Assembly (NCBI GenBank): GCA_903994455.1
Contig: CAJEXI010000002.1
Location: 81,767-145,766 of the forward strand
Length of the DNA: 64,000 bases
Direction of reading: 5' to 3'
Source of the DNA: an uncultured Chlorobiaceae bacterium
Lineage (GTDB): Bacteria > Bacteroidota > Chlorobiia > Chlorobiales > Chlorobiaceae
A program made the translations under genes and the position numbers. The notes below the pieces were generated by a model. It was not told where the DNA came from. It saw nothing but the letters and a program-made list of their open reading frames with translations, and made no database searches. Shown piece after piece: positions 55,101-63,757 of this stretch. Position 1 is the first letter of the stretch; each line of letters begins with the position of its first letter.

Positions 55101-58100
55101 ACTATTATAACGAACAAGAGAGAAGCCATAATCCCAAGAACCAGTGACGTAACCTTGACCGTATACGTAGGTTCTACCCGCCCAATTCCAGCTATTTCCC
55201 GCTAGCAGAATCTTGCCATCAGGTTGTACGATAACACTGTTAGCAAGATCGGTAGTAGCTATATCAGTAGTAACTCCACCACCTGTACCAAAAGAGAGGT
55301 CAAGCGTCCCATTGGCATTGTAACGGAGCAAAGCAAAATTGCCAGCACAGTAGCCCGCCACAAGAATTTTACCATCTGCTTGTATAGTAACACTATATCC
55401 GTGATCGTCAGAACTAATTGCCAGTGTAGCAATGCCACCAGCGCCAAAGCTTGTATCAATAGAGCCATCACTATTATAGCGGACAAGAGCAAAATCATTG
55501 TTACTGCCATTGTAACTATATCCAGCAGCAAGAATTTTACCATCAGCTTGAAGCGTAACACTTTTAAAGTCATCGTTCTTAATGCTCATAGCTGTTGTAA
55601 CAATACCATCGCCATCAAAGGTCGCATCCAGTGAACCATCTTTATTATATCGGATTAAAAGAGCATCAGCATAGCCACTACTGTTCGCACTATATCCTGC
55701 GACCACCATTTTTCCATTGCTTTGTAACGCAACACTATACCCTACATCAACCCCCGAATTTATTGAAGTATTGACTTTGCCATCACCATCGAAGGTGGTA
55801 TCAAGAGAGCCATTGCTTTTGTAGCGCATCAGAGCAACATCGCTTCCATTAGTGCCAACCACCACAATTTTTCCATCACTCTGTACAACCATACCACGAG
55901 CATCATCATTGCTCAGGTTAAAATCTGTTGCAACTTTACCATCGGTATCAAAGGTTGTATCAAGTGTTCCATCAGTGTTGTAACGCACAACGGCAAAATC
56001 GTTATTGGCTGTACCTGCCATCAAAATTTTGCCATCGGTCTGTACAGCGACACTTCTACCATAATCATTACCACCGGTAACATCGGTTACAACAAGCCCA
56101 TTGCCAACATAAAAGGTTGGTGCATCGTTAACTGCCACGGTATTGACGGTAACTTGTACGGCTGTTGCTGATGTTGCCTGCTCATTATCACGTGCTACAA
56201 CAGTAAAGGCATTCTGTATGCCATTGGTATCTCCTACAGGCAACCAATAAGCATGGTGCGTGGCATCAATAACATTGTTTATTTCAGGATTGTATGGTGT
56301 CGCTGTAACGGCATCAGCGCCAATTTTCAAGTTGCCGCTTGAGAGCGCTTTTACCACAAACGCCGTTACCGATCCGTCTGCATCAGCTTCGTTGCCTTTT
56401 GCAATAAGGTCAGCAAACGTTATGGCACCACGAGTATCTTCGTTGGTTGTGGCCACTGCCCCACTAAACGCGGTCAAGGTTGGCGCTTGTGTTACGGCGG
56501 TAAGAGCAACAGTTTTGTACCCTGTTATGCTTGACACTCCGCCACTACCCTGAGCACCGCTGCCATTGCCATCACTGAAGGTCCAGTCGAGCTGCACGGT
56601 GGCAGGTGGCGCTGTATTGACATTCTGATAAGCAAGCGCCTCCATAGCCTGATTCACCAACGCTTGCGTTGCCTGCGTGGTAAAGGTCACCGCCAGGGTG
56701 CCGTTACTCCACGTATAACTGCCAATGTTGCTTCCTGCAACCGTAACGGTTCCGCTTGCACTACCGGCAACAATACCATCACCCGAAAATCGGTCGTCAG
56801 CATTAGCGCCACCATGCCTTGCAAGCGTAAGCATAGCGCCACCATAATTGCCAAGCGCAGCAAGGTCGGCATCGAAAATCTTTATATCACTCCCAAGCAG
56901 AGCCGCAGCACCGCCTTCGGTGTATGTGGGTTTACTGCTTAACGTATTAAGCGGATCGAAGGTGGTGTCGAGCGAGCCATCGCTGTTGTAACGCACCACG
57001 GCAACGTCATCATTACTGCCATTGTTGCTCTTGCCCACAACCACAATCCTGCCATCACTTTGTACCGTCACACTGTTGCTTACATCATCGCTGACACCAA
57101 TATCCGTTGTCACCATGCCATCACCATCAAACGAAGTATCAAGCGTACCATTGCTGTTGTACCGCGCCAAAACAAAATTTTGGGAACTAAAATTATCGCT
57201 CCATAAGGTTACCAGAATCTTGCCATCACGCTGGGTTGTAATTCCCCGAATCATATCATCGCCTGACGCAATATCAGCGAGTACAATTCCTGAATTACCA
57301 AAAGAGGTATCAAGCAAACCGTCGCTGTTGTAACGAACAATAATGCCATCATTGTAGTCGCCATTGAAGCTCCAGCCACCAACAAGAATCTTGCCATCAC
57401 TCTGTACAGCCATGGTTTGACCAACATCATCATAGGAACCAATCGGTGTGGTGGCAATGCCTGCGTTACCAAAGGAGCTGTCAAGCGCTCCTGCTGTGGT
57501 GTAACGAGCAACCACAATATCCTTGGAGGCGCCATTATTGCTGTAGCCTGCCGCCAGAATTTTGCCATCAGTTTGCAGCGCAACACTGGTGAATTCATCA
57601 TCTTTAATGCCTGTTGCCGCCACAAGTTTGCCACTGATATTGAACGAGGTATCAAGCGCCCCTGAGCTGGTATACCGTACCAGAACCGCATCTTTGTAAC
57701 TACCGTTCACGGTATATCCTGCCACAAGAATTTTACCATCGCCCTGCACAACAGCCTGGTTACAGGCATCAACGCCTGACCCAATTGCCGTGCCCACCCT
57801 GCCATCACTATCAAACGAGTTATCCAGTGAACCGTCGGCGTTAAAACGATCCAGGAGAATATCGTCTGTATTATTGCCTGCGATCAGAATTTTGCCATCA
57901 CTCTGCACAAGAATAGTTTTGAGATAGCTCTCGCCCCCAACTATCCCTGTAATCTTGCCACCTGCACCAAAGGGCAAGTCAATCGTACCATTGGCGTTAT
58001 AGCGAACAAAAGCCATATCGCTGTAAGCGCCATTAAAACTCCAGCCTCCAACCAAAATTTTTCCATCACTTTGTATGGCAACACTTTCAGCAACATCATT

Positions 58101-59018
58101 ACCAAATCCGATATCGCTGGTTGCCTTGCCATCACCGACAAGAAATGTGGGAGCATCATTCACCGACGATACCGTTACCGTTGCCTGCACTGCCGTTGCT
58201 GATTCAGTGCCACTGTTATCTTTTGCCACAACAGTGAATGCATTCAAGGCACCGTTGGCATTTGCTGCGGGTGTCCACCATGCACTGTGGGTGGCATCAA
58301 TGGTTCCATTCGATGCCATATTCCATAGGGTTGCGCTTGTGGCATTGGTGCCAATTTTCAGGATGCCACTGTTCACCGCTTTCACAACAAAGGCATCAAC
58401 CGTGCCGTCGGTATCAGCCTCATCGCCCTGTGCCTTTAATTCGTCAAGGGTAATTTCAACCGTCGTATCTTCAGCAACAGTGTCAACCGGTGCAGCAAAA
58501 GCCGTGAGCGTTGGAGCGCTATTCTCCAGTAAGCCCTCAAATCCCCCAAGAGGTTGCACCACGCTTTCAATGGCACCGCTCTGCACCTCAAGCTCCCAAT
58601 CACCCCCAAGCTCCGCACTGCCCGTCAAATCATCCGATGCGGCAACATCCGCGCCGGTAAGCTCTGCAAGCATTGCCACAAACTGCTGCCCAACATCACC
58701 GGCACCAATATTGCAGCCATAGAGCAACAGGTCGCCCGTTGGCAAGAGCGCACTGCCGATAGTAGCCAACTCCGCCCGGTAGCCATACAACGCCGCGCTG
58801 TCCAGCACTGAGCTGCCAAGCATTATTGAACCCGGCGCACCATGTGAAATAATTTGAATTGAGCTGTACCCGCTCTTTCCGGCAAGCACCTCCATAATCT
58901 GCACCAAGCCATCTCGCTCACGGTCGAGCACAACATACCCGGTGTCTGCTGCAAGGCTTGCAATCACCGCGCTGTAGTTTGCAACACGGCTGTCGATAAC
59001 AACTAATGAGGAGGCCAT
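52137..59018 (-). CDS. Giant secreted/surface protein: DUF4347, delta-60 repeats, Ig-like domains, dockerin-like end
   Basis: 2,293 residues without an N-terminal signal peptide. Residues 1-165 form a DUF4347 domain (SLVVIDSRVANYSAVIASL, IQIISHGAPGSIMLG, GDLLLYGCNIGAGDVGQQF). Two blocks, about 290-690 and 970-1370, each hold seven delta-60 repeats of the pattern VQSDGKILVAGYS...RYNSDGSLDTTF. Between and after them are cadherin/VCBS-like units (AFVVKAVNSG, NAFTVVAKDN) and two SbsA-type Ig-like domains (SPADNAANVATGSNILLTL). Near 2,205 DINQDGKVRANDALNILKMA is a calcium-binding dockerin-like motif. Such proteins are exported by type I secretion; the calcium motifs and acidic composition fit a role in surface layers or cell contact. 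Confidence 0.85.
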   Translation of the reverse strand: MASSLVVIDSRVANYSAVIASLAADTGYVVLDRERDGLVQIMEVLAGKSGYSSIQIISHGAPGSIMLGSSVLDSAALYGYRAELATIGSALLPTGDLLLYGCNIGAGDVGQQFVAMLAELTGADVAASDDLTGSAELGGDWELEVQSGAIESVVQPLGGFEGLLENSAPTLTAFAAPVDTVAEDTTVEITLDELKAQGDEADTDGTVDAFVVKAVNSGILKIGTNATSATLWNMASNGTIDATHSAWWTPAANANGALNAFTVVAKDNSGTESATAVQATVTVSSVNDAPTFLVGDGKATSDIGFGNDVAESVAIQSDGKILVGGWSFNGAYSDMAFVRYNANGTIDLPFGAGGKITGIVGGESYLKTILVQSDGKILIAGNNTDDILLDRFNADGSLDNSFDSDGRVGTAIGSGVDACNQAVVQGDGKILVAGYTVNGSYKDAVLVRYTSSGALDTSFNISGKLVAATGIKDDEFTSVALQTDGKILAAGYSNNGASKDIVVARYTTAGALDSSFGNAGIATTPIGSYDDVGQTMAVQSDGKILVGGWSFNGDYNDGIIVRYNSDGLLDTSFGNSGIVLADIASGDDMIRGITTQRDGKILVTLWSDNFSSQNFVLARYNSNGTLDTSFDGDGMVTTDIGVSDDVSNSVTVQSDGRIVVVGKSNNGSNDDVAVVRYNSDGSLDTTFDPLNTLSSKPTYTEGGAAALLGSDIKIFDADLAALGNYGGAMLTLARHGGANADDRFSGDGIVAGSASGTVTVAGSNIGSYTWSNGTLAVTFTTQATQALVNQAMEALAYQNVNTAPPATVQLDWTFSDGNGSGAQGSGGVSSITGYKTVALTAVTQAPTLTAFSGAVATTNEDTRGAITFADLIAKGNEADADGSVTAFVVKALSSGNLKIGADAVTATPYNPEINNVIDATHHAYWLPVGDTNGIQNAFTVVARDNEQATSATAVQVTVNTVAVNDAPTFYVGNGLVVTDVTGGNDYGRSVAVQTDGKILMAGTANNDFAVVRYNTDGTLDTTFDTDGKVATDFNLSNDDARGMVVQSDGKIVVVGTNGSDVALMRYKSNGSLDTTFDGDGKVNTSINSGVDVGYSVALQSNGKMVVAGYSANSSGYADALLIRYNKDGSLDATFDGDGIVTTAMSIKNDDFKSVTLQADGKILAAGYSYNGSNNDFALVRYNSDGSIDTSFGAGGIATLAISSDDHGYSVTIQADGKILVAGYCAGNFALLRYNANGTLDLSFGTGGGVTTDIATTDLANSVIVQPDGKILLAGNSWNWAGRTYVYGQGYVTGSWDYGFSLVRYNSDGSLDTSFNGSGKLYDDLWWAETDGATSVTLQNDGKILVGGYAENDHFFALIRYNTNGSRDTTFSQITNTLNGALAYIENGSATVLDSDVQIVDSEANVKGNYGDATLTLERHGGSSPEDLFSGAGILAGSASGNVVVSTTNIGSYTWVNGKLLITFNVQATRTLVNQAMSALAYSNASDTPSSSAQIDWSFSDGDSTGPLIATGSTPVTITAVNDAPTLTGFAAPVANGTENQSLEITFNTLLAQGNEADADGSVTAFVVKAVSTGTLLIGTSASSATVWSATTNDLIDATHQAYWTPTSGANGDLNAFTVVARDNNGAASATSVQTLVHIVPSQNSVTLTSSSPADNAANVATGSNILLTLSDVVQAGTGNIIITDGTDERIIAITDTTQITLDGKTVTINPMADLQAGHHYHVTMASGVLLDMAGNAYPGISDTTTLDFTTNAAPTLTTFAAVVESTAQNTTIEISYADLAAQGDEADSDGTVDAFIVKSLSAGILKIGSDASTATAWDAVTNNTLDATHQAYWKPANNAVGDLNAFTVVAKDNNGLESPLPVQAQVHVTAGPGDLNPPVLVTATPADNTTGVAVASNIVLTFNEIVQAGTGNLIITDGTDERIIAITDTTQVTFNRNMVTINPTADLQAGHHYHVTIASNAVKDVAGNAYTGISDATTLDFTTIVNPAHDLTENITFWKTGAAISDVATTITSVPTGGTHPIALKNIHVAADGSHVVEVWATTPNSTTGSMELEFALPTGSSATWQAAANLPAGWTSAVNTIAPSGHLLVGGMSTNSLAEGQVKLGTLTITAPTNPGNLELQLVGGQIGDNDLEGFGFTSISSNTGSGNEYIYHSLPDGNYLLTADKLAGAREASAVHANDALAALQMSVAFNPNSDGSGVLPYQFLAADINQDGKVRANDALNILKMAVGIETAPEDKWIFVSEEEALAATMSRTAVDWSVADINVLHNADTQLHLIGIVKGDVDGSWASVG

Positions 59019-59135
59019 AGATGTATGATTTTTGGTTCAAAGAGATGGATATTCTATCGGGAAGTTACCTATTATTTTTCAGAAGGACATTATGGGAGGG
59101 TTATTTTATTCGTTGAGCGAGAAGGGGATGAAGGA

Positions 59136-59459
59136 TTATGGTGCAAATATTTCAGCAATGACTGCCAATACCTTTGCTCTTGTTTTGGAGTCAATTTCTC
59201 CGAGTTTGTGAACCAATCGTGATTTATCAACGGTTCTGATTTGGTCAAGAACCACCTGCCCATCCTTGCCATTAAAAGAACAGTTGACCCTTGTAGGGTA
59301 AGCTCTGCCTTTAGTGGTCATGGGAGCAACAATAGCCGTAGCAACGTAACAATTCATTTCATCGGGAGAAATAACGAGACATGGCCGAGTCTTGCGAATT
59401 TCATGCCCTTTCGTGGGCTCAAGGTTGACCAGGTACACCTCAAAGCGTTTGACTACCAT
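59136..59459 (-). CDS. mazF: MazF-type mRNA interferase toxin
   Basis: 107 residues from the second ATG (59,459), better spaced from AGGG than the ATG at 59,465. VVKRFEVYLVNLEPTKGHEI, TRPCLVISPDEMN and GQVVLDQIRTVDKSRL are the MazF/PemK landmarks, including the conserved R of the TRPC segment. The start lies inside the last codons of mazE, so the two are translated together. Confidence 0.85.
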   Translation of the reverse strand: MVVKRFEVYLVNLEPTKGHEIRKTRPCLVISPDEMNCYVATAIVAPMTTKGRAYPTRVNCSFNGKDGQVVLDQIRTVDKSRLVHKLGEIDSKTRAKVLAVIAEIFAP

Positions 59460-59707
59460 TGCCATTCGCCCTCATCCCATGAGGACTGGTTATCAAGTTC
59501 ACCATCAAGGAGAGTGTCATCTCCCGCTGCGGCCATGCTCCTGAACTTTTCATCCCAGCCCTGACGGGGAGATGATGCTGAACGAATAAGTAACATTTCA
59601 CCCTTAACTTCGAGATCTACATCTCTCCCTAAATGGCACTGTTCAATCAGCACCTTCGGAATCCTGATTCCCTGAGAATTCCCAATACGAACGATACTTG
59701 CTCGCAT
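59453..59707 (-). CDS. mazE: MazE-type antitoxin
   Basis: 84 residues. RASIVRIGNSQGIRIPKVLI is the AbrB-like DNA-binding hairpin of MazE; the acidic tail, AAGDDTLLDGELDNQSSWDE, should wrap MazF. It has a GGAGG-type site and probably represses its own promoter in the 59,708-59,760 gap. Confidence 0.82.
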   Translation of the reverse strand: MRASIVRIGNSQGIRIPKVLIEQCHLGRDVDLEVKGEMLLIRSASSPRQGWDEKFRSMAAAGDDTLLDGELDNQSSWDEGEWQW

Positions 59708-59845
59708 ACATCCCTCCTGTGTTTAAACTGACCCTGAATAGATACAATGTAATTACAAAAGCAAGAATGTTTCAAGAAAACTTGACACAAAATCTTAAAA
59801 TGTCCAGCACTTTGGGAACTCGTGTCATCTATTCACAAACTACGT

Positions 59846-60358
59846 TTATTTGTCTGCAGGGATATAGGGAATTAACCCCTTCTCATAAGCAATCACCTGA
59901 ATCTCGCGCGACATAAGGCGAATATCTACCAGAAACCCGTCGACTTTCAATGTCCAAATCAATGGGTTGTTGTCTACATGGCCAGGCAAGCACCAGTTTG
60001 GGTCAAGTGGATACATGTTCAGCAGATCACGAATAAGTTTTCCCTTATTTTCTCCACTACTTTTACTGACACCACAGACAGCGCATAACTCATCCGCCCG
60101 TAGATGTGGTGTTTGCGTTTTGTCAAAAAGAAAATTGACGCTGCCGAGCGCATAAAGAATGCCGCATGCCCATATTTCCGGTTTTCCCCGCATGATGGGA
60201 GAGGGGCGTTTGCGTGCAAGCGTCGCCGCCAACTGACGAGCAAGCGATGCATAATCGCTGTTCAGGTGTTGTTTGCAAATGCTCTCTGTCAGATTGACAA
60301 TTGCCGAAAAGGCAGGTTCTAACGCTTTTGGAACGGATTCGGATTGTTTCTTGGGCAT
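59846..60358 (-). CDS. DUF6398 domain protein
   Basis: 170 residues: SIVNLTESICKQHLNSDY-like start (AIVNLTESICKQHLNSDYAS), LARKRPSPIMRGKPEIWACG, and ADELCAVCGVSKSSGENKGK. This pattern matches DUF6398, a cytosolic family of unknown role found near SEC-C or plasmid pRiA4b-type proteins. No neighbour suggests a function here. Confidence 0.65.
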   Translation of the reverse strand: MPKKQSESVPKALEPAFSAIVNLTESICKQHLNSDYASLARQLAATLARKRPSPIMRGKPEIWACGILYALGSVNFLFDKTQTPHLRADELCAVCGVSKSSGENKGKLIRDLLNMYPLDPNWCLPGHVDNNPLIWTLKVDGFLVDIRLMSREIQVIAYEKGLIPYIPADK

Positions 60359-60516
60359 ATATAGTCACCTTATGGGGTTACTGAGTATTCCGGGGCAAGT
60401 GTAACACTGCCGGGGCTTCTGTTCCAATGTATGACGTTGTGGCCAATAATAGTTAAAAAGGCCGCGCATCCTTTGATCAGCTTCATCGCAAATGGTGTAA
60501 CCGCTCTCTCGCATCA

Positions 60517-61428
60517 TCATTGCTCACTTGCACTCTGCAATAATGCAGCAATATCCGACACACTCAAACCTGTGAGTTCGGCTATGGAAGCAACATCAAC
60601 ACCTTTACCAGCCATATTCAGCACAATGGCTTTTGATGCTTTTTCCATGCCGATTTCAACACCCATTTCTTTACCTTTTTCCATGCCAATTTCCACACCT
60701 ATTTCTATGTTTTTTTCGGCCCCTGAGGCAATGATGCTTGCTACATCGATGAACTCTTTCAGACGAACCTCATAGACCAGACGCTCCTCTTCATTAAACA
60801 TCCTGTCAATGGCTGCAATGGCTTTCACAATATTTTTGTCGGATGCCAGCTCTTTTGGGGTATGCTCCCGGTCAAGCTGATGCGCGGTCGTCAAAAAGCT
60901 GCTCCAGCGATCCAGCGCATTCTGGATTTCGTGATACGTTTTTGTAAACTTTTTTAACTCAATGTAGTGCAGTTCAAAAACATCGTGCATCCCGTGATCT
61001 TTGCCCGTCGCTGGATTGATTATTTTAAAATAACTGTGAACCTCAGTGACTTCAGGCACCAGGTCGTAATCAAGGATGTTTATGCTGATGGTTTTGTTCA
61101 GCTCCTTGTACATCATCCCTACGCCGAGCTGATCTGTCACCAGTTTCGCCCGGTAATATATAGCGCGTTTATCGAAATTTCGGTCTTCGCCGATCTGCAT
61201 TTCGACGTTGAACCAGTTGCCATTTTCAGCTTTGGCCTTGATATCAAGTATGGACATTTTACCCGCCTGATAATCCGCCAAGTTATAGGGGTTTTTCAAC
61301 TCCAACTCAACCACCTGCTCCTGTTCCGAAACAATGGCGTTAATCAACGAGATCAGTAAATCCTTATTCTCCTCGCTGCCAAAGAGCTTTTTAAAGGCGA
61401 AATCAACGCGGGGATTGATTTTGCACAT
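60517..61428 (-). CDS. Rpn-family recombination-promoting nuclease / PD-(D/E)XK transposase-like protein
   Basis: 303 residues from ATG at 61,428 (MCKINPRVDFAFKKLFGSEE). PDDEXK_2 signature: DFAFKKLFG, then SILDIKAKAENGNWFNVEMQ with the D...E-x-Q active site. Near the C-terminus an imperfect tandem repeat encodes IGVEIGMEKGKEMGVEIGME, followed by VASIAELTGLSVSDIAALL. Rpn proteins nick DNA and promote RecA-independent recombination in E. coli; such an enzyme next to a field of short-homology rearrangements is noteworthy, but a causal link is inference. Confidence 0.82.
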   Translation of the reverse strand: MCKINPRVDFAFKKLFGSEENKDLLISLINAIVSEQEQVVELELKNPYNLADYQAGKMSILDIKAKAENGNWFNVEMQIGEDRNFDKRAIYYRAKLVTDQLGVGMMYKELNKTISINILDYDLVPEVTEVHSYFKIINPATGKDHGMHDVFELHYIELKKFTKTYHEIQNALDRWSSFLTTAHQLDREHTPKELASDKNIVKAIAAIDRMFNEEERLVYEVRLKEFIDVASIIASGAEKNIEIGVEIGMEKGKEMGVEIGMEKASKAIVLNMAGKGVDVASIAELTGLSVSDIAALLQSASEQ

Positions 61429-61942
61429 GGTTTTATCCTGTTTATCATCAACAAAATCAGGGGGAAAATGTTTTGCCTGCATTGAGCGGCAACACCTCCA
61501 ACTTACTGAAGTGGAGTATAACAATTTTTTTGCTGTAAACACTCCTGATGATGCCTTTTCAGGTCAGCAGAACGAGTCTTCTTCTTCCGAATAAAGAATT
61601 TTACAGGTTAAAACAAGTGTGCAAGGGCATACCGACAAGCGCATGTTTGCTCGCTGGTTAGAGAGCAAAATCTGCCTTTTGAAAAAAAAATCTCAAGGGT
61701 GCCATACTGCTGTACCGCTGTGCGTGCGGAATCGAAGGCGGTATGCTGCTTTAGCGGAAATATTCACCAATAACCGTATCTTGCGTCAAGTGGGTTAGAC
61801 AGGAAATCAATCGAAATAATGTTCGACATATCGGGGGTTGACATTCCCGAGAATTAGTATCACCATTAGTGAAACAAATAGGCGTGGTTCATTAATAATG
61901 ATACAAGAGTACCGGCTTTAGAAAGAGCAACAAGAGGTGTAC
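61429..61942. other. Intergenic region between divergent rpn-type and satD genes
   Basis: About 500 bases with no gene. It holds a stem TTTGCTC...GAGCAAA (about 61,650-61,675), a TTGACA at 61,838 without a good -10 partner, and loose dyads (GTATC/GATAC) before the satD start. The two promoters must lie here. Confidence 0.45.
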
Positions 61943-62581
61943 ATGCCCAACTATTATGTGGTGATGGCTGATGTCATCGCAAGTCGGAGCAGAGATCCCC
62001 GGCAACTCATGGGAGAATTTAAGCATCTCACAGGCACTGCGAATACGGTTTTCTCTGAGGGAATTCTTTCGCCTCTGACAATCACGCTTGGCGACGAGTT
62101 CCAGGGAGTGGTGAGCACCCTGCTTGATGCCACGAAGCTTCTTGTTTGGTTGGAGGAAGCACGACTGAAAGGGATGTTTGGATCCCGGCTTCGATATGTT
62201 GTCCACTACGGTGAGATTACTACCCCGATCAACCATCAACTCGCTTATGGCATGCTCGGGCCCGGGCTTGCTGAAGCTCGAGAGGCACTATCAGACAAAC
62301 GCCGGAAACAGTCTCGCTTCCGTATTGAACTTCCTGATCGACGTTTGGCCTTGCAGTTGAGCCAACTTCTTGATGTCATGTTTGCGCTGACTCGCGACTG
62401 GAAGTGCGAAGATGCCGGCTTGTTGTTCGACATGATGCTGAGTCAAAACAACGAAGCCGTTGCTGTGGCGCATGGCAAAAACCGCAGCCAAGTCTGGAAA
62501 CGACGCAGGAATCTGTATGTTGATGAGTACGTATCGTTGAAAACTGTCGTGTTAGAGTTGTCTCAAGAGGTGGCACGTTGA
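61943..62581 (+). CDS. SatD-family protein
   Basis: 212 residues from ATG at 61,943, preceded by AGAGGTG. MPNYYVVMADVIASRSRDPR, LTITLGDEFQGVVSTLLDA and RYVVHYGEITTPIN match the SatD family; the C-terminal KNRSQVWKRRRNLYVDEYVS looks like a helix-turn-helix. SatD proteins are thought to be regulators with a nucleotide-cyclase-like or transcription role, not well defined. It is coupled to a membrane protein gene. Confidence 0.75.
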   Translation: MPNYYVVMADVIASRSRDPRQLMGEFKHLTGTANTVFSEGILSPLTITLGDEFQGVVSTLLDATKLLVWLEEARLKGMFGSRLRYVVHYGEITTPINHQLAYGMLGPGLAEAREALSDKRRKQSRFRIELPDRRLALQLSQLLDVMFALTRDWKCEDAGLLFDMMLSQNNEAVAVAHGKNRSQVWKRRRNLYVDEYVSLKTVVLELSQEVAR

Positions 62582-62913
62582 AATACCTGTGGGTGGCTAT
62601 AACTCTGATGACCGGAGAGCTGGTAGCAGGGCTTGCTTTTCATATCCTGAAGAAACGCCTTGGTCCCAACCAAAGTGGGGTCTCGCGCTGGGAATCGGTT
62701 CTGAAAGGGATACTTGAACGGGGGACTCTTCTCGTGGGACTGTTGGCGGGGTTCCCGCACGTCTTGACAGCCTATGGTGCACTGAAGATCAGTACTCGAT
62801 TGAGCGAAGACCAAAAAAATCGTATGTCGAACACTTACTTCCTCACTGGAAACCTGCTCTCTATCTTACTCGCCATGGTTTATGCGGTGATCATCAACAA
62901 GCTGGTGAAGTAA
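62578..62913 (+). CDS. Small membrane protein coupled to SatD
   Basis: 111 residues, probably starting at TTG (62,578), which overlaps the satD stop as TTGA. Three hydrophobic segments (YLWVAITLMTGELVAGLAF, LLVGLLAGFPHVLTAYGAL, LLSILLAMVYAVIINKLV) suggest an inner-membrane protein. SatD genes are typically followed by such a membrane partner. Confidence 0.7.
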   Translation: MKYLWVAITLMTGELVAGLAFHILKKRLGPNQSGVSRWESVLKGILERGTLLVGLLAGFPHVLTAYGALKISTRLSEDQKNRMSNTYFLTGNLLSILLAMVYAVIINKLVK

Positions 62914-62989
62914 CTTGTTGGATATCGAACAGACCAATAAGCGTCGTATTTTGGCCGAAAAGGAAGGGAGAAGAGAAACAGAGACTGAC

Positions 62990-63115
62990 TCACTCCTGAA
63001 CCTGCACGGCCATTCCATCCTTCAGCTCATTGGAGGGATGAACGACAAAAAAGAGGACTACTGCCGCTATTGCAACTGAGAGGCCGATAAGACGCTGTGT
63101 TTTTGAGAGTATCAT
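62990..63115 (-). CDS. 41-residue single-span membrane peptide
   Basis: Starts at ATG 63,115 with AGGAACTTT before it: MILSKTQRLIGLSVAIAAVV, LFFVVHPSNELKDG and the end AVQVQE. One clear hydrophobic helix near residues 9-25. Short blocks near 22,730, 37,870 and 45,081 resemble its 3' end, so it may be an old member of the dispersed repeat family. Coding status is supported only by the start site and hydrophobic pattern. Confidence 0.45.
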   Translation of the reverse strand: MILSKTQRLIGLSVAIAAVVLFFVVHPSNELKDGMAVQVQE

Positions 63116-63228
63116 AAAGTTCCTATACCGAACGCCAAGTGTAAACATCAGCGGCCACTGAACTTGAGCGCGATGAGCACAACGCTGCTCCTTGCAGTCT
63201 GGTTGATCCGCTTGTTATCGGCACAATT

Positions 63229-63492
63229 TCATTCATAATGTGACCACATCCTCAGCACCTTGACGACATGAAGCTCTTCTAAAACTTGATAAACCAACCG
63301 ATGCTGAATGTTGATCCTCCGGGAATAAGCACCGGATAAATCACCAACCAATTTTTCATAGGGTGGTGGATTTTGAAATGGATTTTCACGCAGAACCATC
63401 AAAAGAGCCTGCGTCTTTTCTTTCAGACCTGCTGAAGAGAGTTTCTGGGCATCTTTCCTGGCCTGCTTTGTATAAACCAATTCCCACTTCAC
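63229..63492 (-). CDS. yoeB: YoeB/Txe-type mRNA interferase toxin
   Basis: 87 residues, starting at GTG 63,492, which overlaps the antitoxin stop (GTGA); a GTG three bases upstream is possible. KWELVYTKQARKDAQKLSSA, RENPFQNPPPYEKLVGDLSG, AYSRRINIQHRLVYQVLEE and the end RMWSHYE contain the usual E, R, H and Y active-site residues. Intact. Confidence 0.83.
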   Translation of the reverse strand: MKWELVYTKQARKDAQKLSSAGLKEKTQALLMVLRENPFQNPPPYEKLVGDLSGAYSRRINIQHRLVYQVLEELHVVKVLRMWSHYE

Positions 63493-63731
63493 CACTCTAA
63501 CTCTTTGGTACAGTCGCCAACTGGAGTCTGCAGCCCTTCCATAATGGACTCGCGCATGCCCGGAACGGAGAGCAGGTACATGGTTTCCTGGATAGATGCC
63601 CAATCTTCTGTCGAGATGAGCACGGCATTATTTCTTTTGCCGGTGATCACTACTGGTTCATGGTTTGTGGCGGCTTCGTCAATAATGCGGTAGAGGTTTG
63701 AGCGTGCTTGGCTTGCCGTTAGTGTCTGCAT
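63489..63731 (-). CDS. yefM: YefM/Phd-type antitoxin
   Basis: 80 residues from ATG at 63,731, preceded by GAGG. MQTLTASQARSNLYRIIDEA and HEPVVITGKRNNAVLISTED form the Phd/YefM DNA-binding fold; the C-terminal SIMEGLQTPVGDCTKELEW should bind YoeB. Overlaps the toxin gene by four bases. Confidence 0.83.
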   Translation of the reverse strand: MQTLTASQARSNLYRIIDEAATNHEPVVITGKRNNAVLISTEDWASIQETMYLLSVPGMRESIMEGLQTPVGDCTKELEW

Positions 63732-63757
63732 GGTATCCTCACTGATAGATGCGTTTT

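Noticed and set aside
54900..58150. Regularly spaced repeats that could suggest a CRISPR or minisatellite
   Set aside because: They are coding delta-60 repeats of about 50 codons, degenerate at DNA level, in frame throughout, with no short identical repeats or spacers.
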